Shown: one piece after another, positions 6,322-16,228 of the stretch
Layout: each line of letters starts with the position of its first letter
Position numbering within the stretch: the first letter of the stretch is position 1
Assembly (NCBI GenBank): GCA_944388075.1
Contig: CALXHI010000004.1
Span: 1-53,133, forward strand
Length of the DNA stretch: 53,133 bases
From: an uncultured Clostridia bacterium
Lineage (GTDB): Bacteria > Bacillota > Clostridia > Oscillospirales > Ruminococcaceae
Direction: 5' to 3'
Made by a program: the position numbers and the translations under genes
Notes under the pieces: generated by a model
Seen by the model: only the letters and a program-made list of their open reading frames with translations
Told to the model about the DNA's origin: nothing
The model's database searches: none

Positions 6322-9299
6322 TGCGATACTCCTTTCGATTCCTTATACGGTCGTATTGTCATGCTGAAGGCTTGCGGTTCGCTCGCCGGTATGCGGTATT
6401 CCGTATGCACCGGTGCGCCCCACGAATCGTCGCCGCCAACGCCCATCTGCTTGCCTGCAATCCGTACCCATGTCGCATACGGCTTGCACAATTCCTCCCG
6501 ATGCTGTGCCTGCTCCAGTTCATAAACCGAATACGGCAAAACGCTCATTTCAAAGGGTTTCCCCTCTGCTCGAAATTCCAATCCCACGCCGTTCTCGTCC
6601 GTCACCTGCACATAGCGCACACCCGTCCGATTGCCGCATTCCTGCGGATTGAGATAGCCCGAAACATTCGATTCCGCTGTGTAACGATGCACATCCAGTC
6701 GTGCACCGCACGCTCGGTCGCAATAACATTCCTTCGGTCCCATGCCGTAATATCGCACCTGCCGATATCGAGTCGGTATCGCAAAATCCAACGCAAATAC
6801 CGGCATATCCGCCATACCCGACACACCCGGATATCCCGCCGTCACTTCCAGACTGCTGTCAAAATATGCCACATAAGTAACCGTATAACGGAATCTCGGC
6901 GTCGACGCCGCCTGAAACGGTACCACAATCCGCAATCGGTCCGCTTGCTCCTCTACCGAAATCTCCTCGCCAATCGGCGTGGCATACGCCGCCGCAATCC
7001 GCCACTGCACTGCCGCCTGCGGATAGCCTGCTCCCCTGTCGTTATCGGTCGGCGCACGCCAAAAGCTCACCTTCGGCACACGCTCGATATATTCGATACC
7101 GTCATAGCAAAACGAAGTTAAACCGCCCTCTCTGCGGTCAAACAGCATAGACCAATTCCTGCCGTGCACGCCAATCGCAAAGCTGCCATATGCCGTGCGT
7201 ACAACCTGTAATTGCCGCTCCGACTCTGCCTGCGATGTATGGTAAACTGCCTGTGCAAACGCAATTTCATGTCCGGCCTTCGCCCATGCGGTATCTATGG
7301 TCAGCTCTGCCGTTGCGGTCTGCACATACTCAGCGCCGGTTTCGGGTATGGTTTGCGACAGCGGTATGCGCTGTGTTTCCCCGGCGGAAACTGTGATGCG
7401 ATGGATTTCCTCTGCCAAACAGATATCCTCATACTTTAGCCGTACTCGAAACAGCAAATTCCCCGTATCTGCGAACAAATTGCGGTTCTCGATACATAAG
7501 CAGCCGTCTGTCAGCTGCATACGAATCGGGGCATACAGTGCCTTTACCTCCTGCAATTTCGGTGATGGCATACGGTCGGCATAGACAATGCCATTTGTGC
7601 AAAAGCCATAGTCGGTCGGTCGATCACCAAAATCACCGCCATATGCCAAAACCCGTTCGCCGTCTACCGCAGTGCGATAGAGTGCCTGATCGAGATAATC
7701 CCAAATGAAACCGCCCTGATACTGCGGATAGCGGTCTTCCAATGCTGTATACAGGCACATGCCGCCAACAGAATTGCCCATCGCATGTATATACTCACAA
7801 TTGATATAGGGCTTGGTCGGGTTGCTCTCCAAATAGGCAATCACATCTGCCGGTTTCGCATACATCCGGCTCTCCACATCGGTAATGTAATCATATGCTC
7901 GATTCCAGCCAACACCTTCATAATGCACCGGACGGGTTTTGTCGATTTCATGCAGCCATGCCGCCATATTCGCAATCACATCGCCGCAATGCGATTCGTT
8001 ACCGCAGGACCACAGCAAAATGCTTGCATGGTTTCGATCTCGATACCACATCGACTTCGCACGATCGAGTACCGCACTCTGCCATTCAGGTTCGCTCGCC
8101 GGTACGCAATCGCAAGCACCATGCGTTTCGAGATTGACCTCGTCAATCAAGTAAATGCCGAACCGATCGCAAAGCGCATACCACGCACTCTGATTCGGAT
8201 AGTGGCTCGTGCGAACGGCATTGATGTTGTGCTGTTTCAGCAGACGAATGTCATAGAGCATGTCCGCCTCGGTGATACAGCGCCCTCGCTCCGCATGGAA
8301 CTCATGCCGATTCACACCACGAAATACAATCCGCTTGCCGTTAAGCAGCATAAGCCCGTTTTGAATGCAAAATCGGCGAAATCCAATTTCTGTTTCTGCC
8401 GTTTCGATACAGACCTTGTTCTCATCCCACAATTGCACAAGCAAAGTATACAGATTGGGCTGTTCGCCGCTCCATGGTTGTATGGACGGAATGCGGCAGG
8501 TCAACGCACTGCCCGTATGCACAAAGAGCGTATCACCATTCGGTGCTTGCAATGTGACAGTCACCTGTGCCGGCGACAGTCCGGTCAAAATCGTAGACAC
8601 GGACAGCAGACCTTCGCCGCTTTCCGGCGCATAGTCGGCAATCACATGCAGATCTTCCACATGGCTTTCTGGTTTGGCATACAACTCTACATTGCGGAAA
8701 ATCCCGAAAAACCGCCAGAAATCCTGATCCTCCAGCCAGCTGCCCGTACACCAGCGATAGACCGCAATGATCAGACGATTGCCAGTCGGCTGCAGTGCTT
8801 GCGTCAGGCGAAATGTTGACGGCGTAAAGCTATCCTCCGCATAGCCGATGAACTGCCCGTTCAGCCAAATATAGCAGCATGGCTCAACGCCCTGCAACTC
8901 CAGAAACACATCCTTGCCCTGCAATGCAGGTGCAAGATCAAAGGTTTTCGCATAGCATGCCAGCGGATTCGCCGGCGGTATTTCTGGCGGTGCGATCGTT
9001 TCATGCCCCTCCCATGGGTACTGCGTGTTGACATACTGCGGTTTGCCATAGCCCTGCAACGGCAGATGTCCCGGTACGACAACCGTATCCCATGCCACAT
9101 TCGATTGCAAAATCCATTTCTGCCATGTGGTATCGCTCTCCCATATGCCGTTTTCCCGATACCGCAGCTGCCATATGCCATGCAGTGACTGACGCAGACT
9201 GCCTTGGGGCGTGGTGATTCGATGGTTGCTGTGCGGTGCTTCTCTGTTGACCGCAAAGACCTCCGGGTCTTGCAGCCAAGCTTGTGATGGTTGCAGCAT
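6318..9299 (-). CDS. lacZ: Beta-galactosidase, glycoside hydrolase family 2
   Basis: 993 residues, close to classic LacZ length. The order is sugar-binding jelly roll, Ig-like domain, TIM barrel (VNRHEFH, then NAVRTSHYPN) and a C-terminal beta-sandwich domain with the WRAPTDND signature. The acid/base Glu is residue 435 in SCGNES and the nucleophile Glu is residue 502 in NCEYIHAMGNS. There is no signal peptide, so it hydrolyses imported beta-galactosides inside the cell. GGAAGGAGG precedes the ATG. It lies 21 bases after the aldehyde dehydrogenase gene and overlaps hpt. No lactose permease or regulator is next to it. Confidence 0.95.
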   Translation of the reverse strand: MLQPSQAWLQDPEVFAVNREAPHSNHRITTPQGSLRQSLHGIWQLRYRENGIWESDTTWQKWILQSNVAWDTVVVPGHLPLQGYGKPQYVNTQYPWEGHETIAPPEIPPANPLACYAKTFDLAPALQGKDVFLELQGVEPCCYIWLNGQFIGYAEDSFTPSTFRLTQALQPTGNRLIIAVYRWCTGSWLEDQDFWRFFGIFRNVELYAKPESHVEDLHVIADYAPESGEGLLSVSTILTGLSPAQVTVTLQAPNGDTLFVHTGSALTCRIPSIQPWSGEQPNLYTLLVQLWDENKVCIETAETEIGFRRFCIQNGLMLLNGKRIVFRGVNRHEFHAERGRCITEADMLYDIRLLKQHNINAVRTSHYPNQSAWYALCDRFGIYLIDEVNLETHGACDCVPASEPEWQSAVLDRAKSMWYRDRNHASILLWSCGNESHCGDVIANMAAWLHEIDKTRPVHYEGVGWNRAYDYITDVESRMYAKPADVIAYLESNPTKPYINCEYIHAMGNSVGGMCLYTALEDRYPQYQGGFIWDYLDQALYRTAVDGERVLAYGGDFGDRPTDYGFCTNGIVYADRMPSPKLQEVKALYAPIRMQLTDGCLCIENRNLFADTGNLLFRVRLKYEDICLAEEIHRITVSAGETQRIPLSQTIPETGAEYVQTATAELTIDTAWAKAGHEIAFAQAVYHTSQAESERQLQVVRTAYGSFAIGVHGRNWSMLFDRREGGLTSFCYDGIEYIERVPKVSFWRAPTDNDRGAGYPQAAVQWRIAAAYATPIGEEISVEEQADRLRIVVPFQAASTPRFRYTVTYVAYFDSSLEVTAGYPGVSGMADMPVFALDFAIPTRYRQVRYYGMGPKECYCDRACGARLDVHRYTAESNVSGYLNPQECGNRTGVRYVQVTDENGVGLEFRAEGKPFEMSVLPYSVYELEQAQHREELCKPYATWVRIAGKQMGVGGDDSWGAPVHTEYRIPASEPQAFSMTIRPYKESKGVSQ

Positions 9300-9320
9300 A
9301 TTGCTCCTCCTTCCATGTTG

Positions 9321-10694
9321 TTACTTCATCAATTTTCGCACAGCAGCCCCGAACACTCCGGCTTTGTAGGGCTGATAGCGCATCGGTAAATCCGGAAATG
9401 CGTACTTTTCTAGAATACGCTTGGTATGGGAAAAGGCATCGAATCCGGTCTTGCCGTGATATGCCCCCATACCGCTCTCCCCAACACCGCCAAAGCCCAT
9501 CGTGCTTGCAGTCAAGTGCATGATCGTATCGTTGATACAGCCGCCGCCATATCGGCAACGCTTGGTCACCATGTCGATCGCTCTGCGATTGCGGCTGAAC
9601 AGATACAGTGCCAATGGCTTGGGCTTGTGATGCAGCGTTGCAATCACCGATTCCAGACGGTCATAGGTCAAAATCGGGAGAATCGGACCAAAAATTTCCT
9701 CCTGCATGATCGGGTCATCGTCCCGTACATGGTCAACCAACGTCGGTGCGATTTGCAGGCGTTTGGCATTGCATTGTCCGCCATGGATAATATAGCTATG
9801 CTCAAGCAAGCCGCAAAGCCGCTCGTAATGCCGGCAGTTGATGATATGACCGTAGTCGGGATTCTGCAATGGCTCTGCGCCGTACTGCTTCGCAATTTGA
9901 CAGCGCAAGGCTCTCACCAATCGATCATGCACCGAATGATGGCAGAGGATATAGTCCGGCGCAACACAGGTCTGCCCGCAATTCAAAAACTTACCGAACA
10001 CAATGCGTCTTGCCGCCTGCGGAATATTGGCGGTTTCATCGATAATGCAAGGACTCTTGCCGCCCAATTCCAGTACCGCCGGAGTCAGCGTTTCCGCCGC
10101 ATGGCGCAGAACCTCCTTGCCAACCGCTTGACTGCCGGTAAAGAAGATCATGTCGAATTTCTGCTCGAGCAAGGCTTGATTCTCCGCTCTGCCGCCCGTC
10201 ACAACGGCGACATACTCCGGCGGAAAACAGCTGTGCAGCATATCCTGTATGGCTTCTGCGGTGTTCGGCGCATAGGCACTGGGTTTGAGGACCACCGTAT
10301 TGCCTGCCGCAATTGCGTCGGCAAGCGGCTCGATGCCCAGCAGAAACGGATAATTCCATGGGCTGAGAATCAGCGTATTCCCATACGGACAAGCCATCTC
10401 ATAACCCTTGGATGGAAACTGCGCAATCGACGTCAGCAGCCTGCGCTTTGCCGCAAAGTGCTTTGTATGCCGCAGCAGGTAGCGCAGTTCCGTATACACC
10501 ATGCCAATCTCGCACAGATAACTCTCGTATGCCGATTTGCCCAAATCCGCTTGCAGAGCAGCCTGAATCTGCTCCTCCCATTGCTCCGCCGCATGATACA
10601 GTCGGCGCAGCATTTCCAATCGAAATGCAATCGGCAAGGTTGCACCGCTATGGAAATAGTCCCGTTGTTTTTCCAGAATTTCCGTAATTTCCAT
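9321..10694 (-). CDS. Aldehyde dehydrogenase (NAD(P)-dependent, class 3-like)
   Basis: 457 residues, the length of the shorter ALDH class that lacks a tetramer tail. It contains the Glu motif LELGGKSP (about residues 206-213) and the catalytic Cys in NCGQTCVAPDY. The C-terminal segment SGMGAYHGKTGFDAFSH is typical of fatty or aromatic aldehyde dehydrogenases related to AlkH/ALDH3. AAGGGGG lies upstream of the ATG. It would oxidise an aldehyde to the acid with NAD(P)+; the substrate is not evident. Its place between rimI and lacZ gives no metabolic clue. Confidence 0.9.
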   Translation of the reverse strand: MEITEILEKQRDYFHSGATLPIAFRLEMLRRLYHAAEQWEEQIQAALQADLGKSAYESYLCEIGMVYTELRYLLRHTKHFAAKRRLLTSIAQFPSKGYEMACPYGNTLILSPWNYPFLLGIEPLADAIAAGNTVVLKPSAYAPNTAEAIQDMLHSCFPPEYVAVVTGGRAENQALLEQKFDMIFFTGSQAVGKEVLRHAAETLTPAVLELGGKSPCIIDETANIPQAARRIVFGKFLNCGQTCVAPDYILCHHSVHDRLVRALRCQIAKQYGAEPLQNPDYGHIINCRHYERLCGLLEHSYIIHGGQCNAKRLQIAPTLVDHVRDDDPIMQEEIFGPILPILTYDRLESVIATLHHKPKPLALYLFSRNRRAIDMVTKRCRYGGGCINDTIMHLTASTMGFGGVGESGMGAYHGKTGFDAFSHTKRILEKYAFPDLPMRYQPYKAGVFGAAVRKLMK

Positions 10695-10724
10695 GATATC
10701 CCCCTTTCCGCATCCAGGATACGA

Positions 10725-11168
10725 TTACAACTCAAGTGCCATCAGAATCGCCGCTTCGGGCGGATCTTCGTAATACCGCTGCCGATAGCCGTTCTGCACA
10801 AAACCCAATGCCGCATACAATTGCTGTGCCGCAGCATTGCTCTCCCGTACTTCGAGATAGCAAACGGAGATGCGGTCCCCCATTTGACGCAGAGTTTCTG
10901 TCCAGAGTGCCTTAGCAATGCCCTGTCGGCGGTATGCCGGTGCAACCGCCAACGAATTGATCGTCAGTTCGTTCAGCACAATGCCGCAATTGATGAACCC
11001 GATCAGTTCGCTGTCCAGCATGGCAGTCAGCGTAAATGCCATCGGGCTGTCCAGTTCCCGAAAGTAAATGTGTTCCGACCACGGCGTAGTGAAGCAAATT
11101 TTTGCCAATGCCGCTACCGCCGATACAGTTTCCTCCGTCATCAGAACAAGCTCAACCCTTGGCATCAT
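10725..11168 (-). CDS. rimI: Ribosomal protein alanine N-acetyltransferase (GNAT)
   Basis: About 147 residues from the ATG at 11168, chosen because GGGGGAG lies 7 bases upstream; this start overlaps the end of polA by 17 bases. A later ATG at 11141 has a poor ribosome site. The GNAT acetyl-CoA loop is visible in VAPAYRRQGIAKAL, followed by YLEVRESNAAAQQLY and the C-terminal FVQNGYRQRYY motif of RimI. The family acetylates the N-terminal Ala of ribosomal protein S18 and sometimes other proteins. The overlap with polA implies translational coupling. Confidence 0.85.
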   Translation of the reverse strand: MMPRVELVLMTEETVSAVAALAKICFTTPWSEHIYFRELDSPMAFTLTAMLDSELIGFINCGIVLNELTINSLAVAPAYRRQGIAKALWTETLRQMGDRISVCYLEVRESNAAAQQLYAALGFVQNGYRQRYYEDPPEAAILMALEL

Positions 11169-13689
11169 ACCAGCTCTCCCCCGTCGCAACCTCAACCTCT
11201 AACGGTACGCTCAGACGATATGCCGCTTCCATCTCCGCCTTCAAGATATTCGCTGCCGCTTCGGCATCTGCCTGCGGTGCTTCGACAATCAGTTCGTCAT
11301 GAATCTGCAAAATCAGCTTCGCAGACGGCAATTCCTCTCGCAATCTGCGCCATACTCTTACCATCGCCGCCTTCATGATATCCGCAGCCGTACCCTGCAC
11401 CGGTGTGTTCATCGCAATGCGCTTGCCCGCAGCCTGTACCACCTTATTGCTCGCTTTCAGCTCCGGCACATAACGCTTTCTGCCAAACAGCGTGGTGACA
11501 TAGCCCATTTCCTTCGCCTGCGCAACCGTGTCCTTCATGAACCATTCTACATTCGGGAATGAGTGCAGATAATCCTTGATATACCGATCTGCCTGTGTCA
11601 CCGTCACACCGATATCCTTCGACAAAGAGAATGCGCTGATGCCGTACAGGATACCGAAATTGACCGCCTTTGCCGCACTGCGCATTTCCTTGGTAATCAT
11701 CTCCTCCGGCAAGCCGAATACCTGCGCTGCGGTCATGCGGTGAATATCACGCTGTTCGACAAAGCTCTGCTGCATATTCGCATCCCCACAGAGATGCGCC
11801 ACCAGTCGCAATTCGATTTGGCTGTAATCCGCATCGACCAATGTTTTCCCTTCGGCGGCGATGAAAAATTTCCGCATCTCTCTGCCCAATGGTGTGCGCA
11901 CAGGAATATTCTGGAGGTTCGGTTCTGTGGAAGAAAGTCGTCCGGTTCTCGTTTCGGTCTGGCGGTAACAGGTATGGATTCTGCCATCGGGTGCAACCGC
12001 CTTCGTCAAGCCTTCGACATAGGTCGAGTTGAGCTTCGTCAACTGGCGGTATTGCAATACCTGCTCGACCACCGGATGCCGATGCCGCAAGCCTTCCAGT
12101 ACCTCCGCATTCGTTGACCAGCCGGTTTTGGTTTTCTTACCGGCAGGCAGTCCCAATTCCTCAAACAATACCACACCCAATTGCTTTGGCGACAGGATAT
12201 TAAAGGTATGCCCGACCTGATTGTAAATATCCTGCTCGACCTCGGCAATGCGCTCAGACAGCATTTGCCCAAAGGACGCAACACCCTGCGCATCGACCCG
12301 TACACCGATGATTTCCATATCGGCAAGCACCTCAACCAATGGCAGCTCAATCGCATCGAGCAGCTGCCGCATACCCTGTGCATCGATCTCCTGCTCCAAA
12401 CGCTCTGCCAATTGCGGCAATGCAGCAATCGCCGCATAGTCCCCCAATGCCGTATCCTCCCCAATCTGCATCTCCGCACAGGAACGGCTCAAGCTGTATT
12501 CCGGTATCGATGGGTTCAGCAGATACGCATCGATCAAAGCATCGACCTGTAAATGATGTAGCGTATCCCCTGCCGCCATGCAGTGCCGATACACCGGTTT
12601 GGCATCCCATGTGATTTTCGGCACATCCGATGTGAAAAATCGATCGATCCACGCAGGATTCGTCACCCGATACAGCATCGTATCATCTGCCAGATAGAGC
12701 AGATTGTCCTGATACAAAAACGCAACCGCCGTTTGCTTGCTGCAGAGCGTTTCCAAGCCCGTTTCATCCAATGTACCAACGGTATATGCAATCGCTTGCA
12801 CGGATTCTGCCGTTGCTTCGGTTATGGCAGCAGGCGTAAGCTCCAAACGCTCCATCAGACGATATAACTCCAAATCGGTCAATATCGCCGACAGTTTCTC
12901 CGTATCCTGTGCTTTGGGCAGATATGCCGTCAACTCCTGCTCGATAGGCGCATCTGTCACAATCGTAGCAAGCCACTTGCTCTCCTTTGCAGCCGCTTCT
13001 CCTGCCTCCAATTTTCGCCGTTCCGATGGGGTCAGCGTTGCAGTCGGCAGTGCCGCATACAATGCCTCAATCGTATCGTATGCTCGCACAAATTTCAACG
13101 CCGTTTTCTCACCGATACCCGGCACACCGGAGATATTGTCAGAGCTGTCGCCCATCAATGCTTTCAGGTCAATCAGGCGAATCGGTGCAAAGCCGTATTC
13201 CTCTGTAAATTTTGCGGTATCATACTGCAGCGTTTCCCGATTCGTTGCCAATCGCACGGTGACATGCTCGTTGATCAGCTGCAAATTATCCCGATCCCCC
13301 GTCAGCAAGACGCAATCCGCTGCATGCTCCGTACACAGCCTTGCCAGCGTGCCGAGAATGTCATCTGCTTCCCAACCTTCTGCAGTCACAACGGCATAAC
13401 CCATCGCACGCAAAATCTCCTGCGTCAACGGGAGCTGCATCGCCAATTCCTCCGGCATGCCCTTACGGTTTGCCTTGTAGGTCGCAACAGTCTTATGCCG
13501 GAAGGTCGGTGCTTTCAGGTCAAACGCAAACGCAACCGCATCCGGCTGCTCCTCGCTCAACGCTTTCAGTACGATATTGAAAAATCCGAAAATCGCATTC
13601 GTAAATACGCCCTTGTGATTCGACAACGGCTTCACACCATAAAATGCACGGTTCAAGATGCTGTTGCCGTCAATGCCCAATACTTTCAT
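11152..13689 (-). CDS. polA: DNA polymerase I
   Basis: 845 residues from the ATG at 13689, preceded by GGAGGAC. An N-terminal FEN-type 5'-3' exonuclease (about 1-290) shows GIDGNSILNRAFYG, GWEADDILGT and LTGDRDNLQL. The middle domain lacks the usual DxE and other metal residues of a proofreading exonuclease. The polymerase domain has motif A (DADYSQIELRLVAHL), motif B (KAVNFGILYG) and motif C (QIHDELIVE). It fills gaps and removes RNA primers during replication and repair. Its start overlaps the deacetylase stop by four bases, and it overlaps rimI at the other end. Confidence 0.96.
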   Translation of the reverse strand: MKVLGIDGNSILNRAFYGVKPLSNHKGVFTNAIFGFFNIVLKALSEEQPDAVAFAFDLKAPTFRHKTVATYKANRKGMPEELAMQLPLTQEILRAMGYAVVTAEGWEADDILGTLARLCTEHAADCVLLTGDRDNLQLINEHVTVRLATNRETLQYDTAKFTEEYGFAPIRLIDLKALMGDSSDNISGVPGIGEKTALKFVRAYDTIEALYAALPTATLTPSERRKLEAGEAAAKESKWLATIVTDAPIEQELTAYLPKAQDTEKLSAILTDLELYRLMERLELTPAAITEATAESVQAIAYTVGTLDETGLETLCSKQTAVAFLYQDNLLYLADDTMLYRVTNPAWIDRFFTSDVPKITWDAKPVYRHCMAAGDTLHHLQVDALIDAYLLNPSIPEYSLSRSCAEMQIGEDTALGDYAAIAALPQLAERLEQEIDAQGMRQLLDAIELPLVEVLADMEIIGVRVDAQGVASFGQMLSERIAEVEQDIYNQVGHTFNILSPKQLGVVLFEELGLPAGKKTKTGWSTNAEVLEGLRHRHPVVEQVLQYRQLTKLNSTYVEGLTKAVAPDGRIHTCYRQTETRTGRLSSTEPNLQNIPVRTPLGREMRKFFIAAEGKTLVDADYSQIELRLVAHLCGDANMQQSFVEQRDIHRMTAAQVFGLPEEMITKEMRSAAKAVNFGILYGISAFSLSKDIGVTVTQADRYIKDYLHSFPNVEWFMKDTVAQAKEMGYVTTLFGRKRYVPELKASNKVVQAAGKRIAMNTPVQGTAADIMKAAMVRVWRRLREELPSAKLILQIHDELIVEAPQADAEAAANILKAEMEAAYRLSVPLEVEVATGESWYDAKG

Positions 13690-14321
13690 ATTTTGTCCTC
13701 CATGATTACCCCGGTCGGCGGCAGAGCATAGTAAATCCCGCCTGCCTTCGGTTCTATCCCACGCAGCGCAAACAGCTGCGATACCGTTACAAAGCGATAG
13801 CCTGCCGCAAGCCACATCGGAATCCGTTCTTCCAATGCCGCTACCGTCGACGTGTTCCAGCCATGCGTCAGGATAATATCGCCGTCCTTCGCCTGACCGA
13901 GCCGTTCGAGCGACTGCTCCTTGTTCTCGCCTTCGTTGCAGGACGAAAGAATCAGCGGTGCATCCACCATACTACAAAGCTGTGCATCATAAGCATAGTA
14001 CGGCGGCCGAATCAAACGAATTTTTTCCCGTGGCACATAGGCAGATATGGCATCGGCATTCCGTTTCAGTTCCTGCCGTGCTTCCGATTCGCTGCATTCG
14101 GTCAAATTGCGATGGGTATACGAATGGTTGCCCAATTCACAGCCCATTTGTACCAATGCGTTCGGCTGTTCGGGGTACTTTGCAATATTGTCGCCAACCA
14201 GAAAGCAGGTCGCCACAATGCCAAATCGCCGCATCAGCGATAAATATCGATCCGTGCTTTCGCCATCGGGCAGATCGTCAATCGTCCATGCCAGCAATGG
14301 TTGTTCCGTTTGGTTGTTCAT
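13686..14321 (-). CDS. Polysaccharide deacetylase family protein (NodB/CE4)
   Basis: 211 residues from the ATG at 14321, preceded by AAGGAGC. It has the NodB metal motifs: the Asp pair in TIDDLPDG, HSYTH for the two metal-binding His, RPPYYAYD, and the late His in LTHGW. No signal peptide is evident, which is unusual for an enzyme that acts on cell-wall sugar; it may act inside the cell or use another export route. Family members remove N-acetyl groups from chitin oligomers or peptidoglycan. It is the first gene of the minus-strand operon ending with hpt. Confidence 0.82.
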   Translation of the reverse strand: MNNQTEQPLLAWTIDDLPDGESTDRYLSLMRRFGIVATCFLVGDNIAKYPEQPNALVQMGCELGNHSYTHRNLTECSESEARQELKRNADAISAYVPREKIRLIRPPYYAYDAQLCSMVDAPLILSSCNEGENKEQSLERLGQAKDGDIILTHGWNTSTVAALEERIPMWLAAGYRFVTVSQLFALRGIEPKAGGIYYALPPTGVIMEDKI

Positions 14322-14352
14322 AAAATGCTCCTTATTTTGTACGTTTGCCTTT

Positions 14353-14381
14353 ATTGTACCATAATTCCTACCATCCGTCAA
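14353..14381 (-). promoter_or_regulatory. Sigma-A-type promoter for the deacetylase-polA-hpt operon
   Basis: TTGACG (14376-14381) and TACAAT (14353-14358) are separated by 17 bases, about 30 bases before the deacetylase start. Confidence 0.75.
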
Positions 14382-14539
14382 GGGCAGCTACCGACAATTC
14401 TATCCTATACTTCCCTGAAAACAGCACAAACACACACACCATATGTACAAAATTGCATTTACAAATGCTTGAAAATATGGTATCTTTATATTGTACAGTT
14501 TTGCTGTGCCACACATATGAGAAATAGGGGGAAATCATC

Positions 14540-16192
14540 ATGAAACGAAAGCTCTATGCGCTGTCCCTGGCTGCCGCTGTGGCAAGTGCAGCCATTGCCA
14601 TTCCGCAGACGGTCAAACAAGCACCGACTGCATCTGCCATCTCCATCTCCGATCTGCCGAGCGAATACCAATATGCTGCCAATTGGATCTGGGAAAACCG
14701 TATTTCCAACGAGGACTCCACCGGTTCAAAATCCAAGCGTTACAACGTCCTCTTTGACCAGATCATCGCTGGCAAGGGTACGCTGAACTATGTCGTGCGC
14801 TGGCATTCCTATAAAACCATCACTCTTGCACAACGAGAAGGTTTGGAACGACTCGTCGAGGATACCGTCAACGAATGGACCGACTGGCTCGTTGGCTATG
14901 AGAACTGGCCCTATGACCATGTTGATGTCAACATCGTCGGCTGGGCAGTTCTGGACAAAAGTCTTTTGCTCGATTTGCAGTCCGATGAGGTCGTTTGGGA
15001 CAACATCCATACCGCCTATGACAGCACCTATGATACCCCCAACGGATACGAAACCATCCCGACAACATTGCCCAATGCGCCCGATGAGCTTTGGAGTTTC
15101 AACTACTTCTCCGACCGCAATCATGTTTATCCGGGGACTCGGTTTGATATGTACCTCTGGTGTACGCAGGGCTTCCCGTCCATCGGCGGCTGTGGCGGTG
15201 ACTGGGGACAGCGACTCTCCGATGACGCCTACCTTGCGATGGCAGATGGCACCGGCGCACCCCATGTGCATGTACACGAGCTCGGCCACGGCTTCGGTAT
15301 GACCGATTTCTACGGCGGTGAGGGAGAATCCGATGGATTCCCGCCAGGCGGCTTCCCCGGCAATGGTACGTCTATCATGATGGCAGGCTCTTCCTCTGAA
15401 ATCACCGATTTCGATGGCTGGATGCTCCGCTATATGTGGACAAAGCTCGCTGCCGAAGAGGGCAGATTCGATCTCGCCAATGCGATTGATCCGTCTGTCT
15501 CCACCGAACCGGCAACTACCACCTCCACGACCACTACAACCGCACCGATCATCATTGATCCGAATACCGGTGCTGCCCTGCCCGTTTCCTATAACAGCGC
15601 TAACGACTACTGGGTCGTGCAGACCAATGGGGCAACCGAATTGACCATTCAGGCAGCCGGTCTGCCCTATGCGGCCTTGAGCGGTGCGTATGGCTACTGG
15701 AATAACGCCACCTCCGAATGGATACAGACAGACTATTCCTTCCCCGACAGCCTTGGCGATTCCGGCATCGATGCCTTTGCCATTTCGCTGCCGATCGAGG
15801 CCGGTGCTGCCGAGGTACAGATTCAGGTTTACTACTACGCACAGTGGGATAATACCGCAAATGACATGGTCGATCAGGATCCCTCCGGCTTGCAGTTTAC
15901 CGCCTATGGCAACGCCCCTGCCGTCACTACAACCACAACTACCACAGTCCCGATAATAACAACAACTACTACTTCCACAACGACTGCTCCGCAAGCAGAG
16001 CTGCTGATGGGCGATGTCGATTGCAATGGTGTTGTCAATGTCTCAGATGCCGTGCTGCTGTGCCGCTATCTGGCAGAAGATACAAATATTTCCGTTTCCG
16101 CACTTGGGCTGCAACAAGCAGATTGCGATGGTTCGAATACGCTCACTTCGGATGACAGCATGCGGTTGCTCCGCATCATCGCAAAGACCTGA
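14540..16192 (+). CDS. Secreted zinc metalloprotease with C-terminal dockerin
   Basis: 550 residues. A signal peptide (about 1-33) is followed by a protease domain with the zinc motif HELGHGFGMTD at 246-256; the third ligand is probably the Asp or a later residue. After about residue 320 comes a Thr linker, then a beta-rich domain (about 340-455) that looks like a carbohydrate-binding or X-type module but which I cannot assign. A second Thr linker leads to a type I dockerin (about 490-550) with two calcium loops: DVDCNGVVNVSDAVLL and DCDGSNTLTSDDSMRLL. The dockerin should plug the enzyme into a cohesin scaffold. GGGGGAAATCATC precedes the ATG. Single transcription unit. Confidence 0.85.
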   Translation: MKRKLYALSLAAAVASAAIAIPQTVKQAPTASAISISDLPSEYQYAANWIWENRISNEDSTGSKSKRYNVLFDQIIAGKGTLNYVVRWHSYKTITLAQREGLERLVEDTVNEWTDWLVGYENWPYDHVDVNIVGWAVLDKSLLLDLQSDEVVWDNIHTAYDSTYDTPNGYETIPTTLPNAPDELWSFNYFSDRNHVYPGTRFDMYLWCTQGFPSIGGCGGDWGQRLSDDAYLAMADGTGAPHVHVHELGHGFGMTDFYGGEGESDGFPPGGFPGNGTSIMMAGSSSEITDFDGWMLRYMWTKLAAEEGRFDLANAIDPSVSTEPATTTSTTTTTAPIIIDPNTGAALPVSYNSANDYWVVQTNGATELTIQAAGLPYAALSGAYGYWNNATSEWIQTDYSFPDSLGDSGIDAFAISLPIEAGAAEVQIQVYYYAQWDNTANDMVDQDPSGLQFTAYGNAPAVTTTTTTTVPIITTTTTSTTTAPQAELLMGDVDCNGVVNVSDAVLLCRYLAEDTNISVSALGLQQADCDGSNTLTSDDSMRLLRIIAKT

Positions 16193-16228
16193 GCCCAAAT
16201 TACACACGCTCCTTTTCAACGGATGCGT

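Noticed and set aside
9426..11378. Plus-strand open frame of 650 residues across aldehyde dehydrogenase, rimI and polA.
   Set aside because: It spans three well-supported minus-strand genes and has no motif or ribosome site; it results from their codon pattern.
14469..14491. TTGAAA and TGTACA before the dockerin metalloprotease as a promoter.
   Set aside because: The -10 box is poor and other spacings are equally weak; I leave the promoter of this gene undefined.
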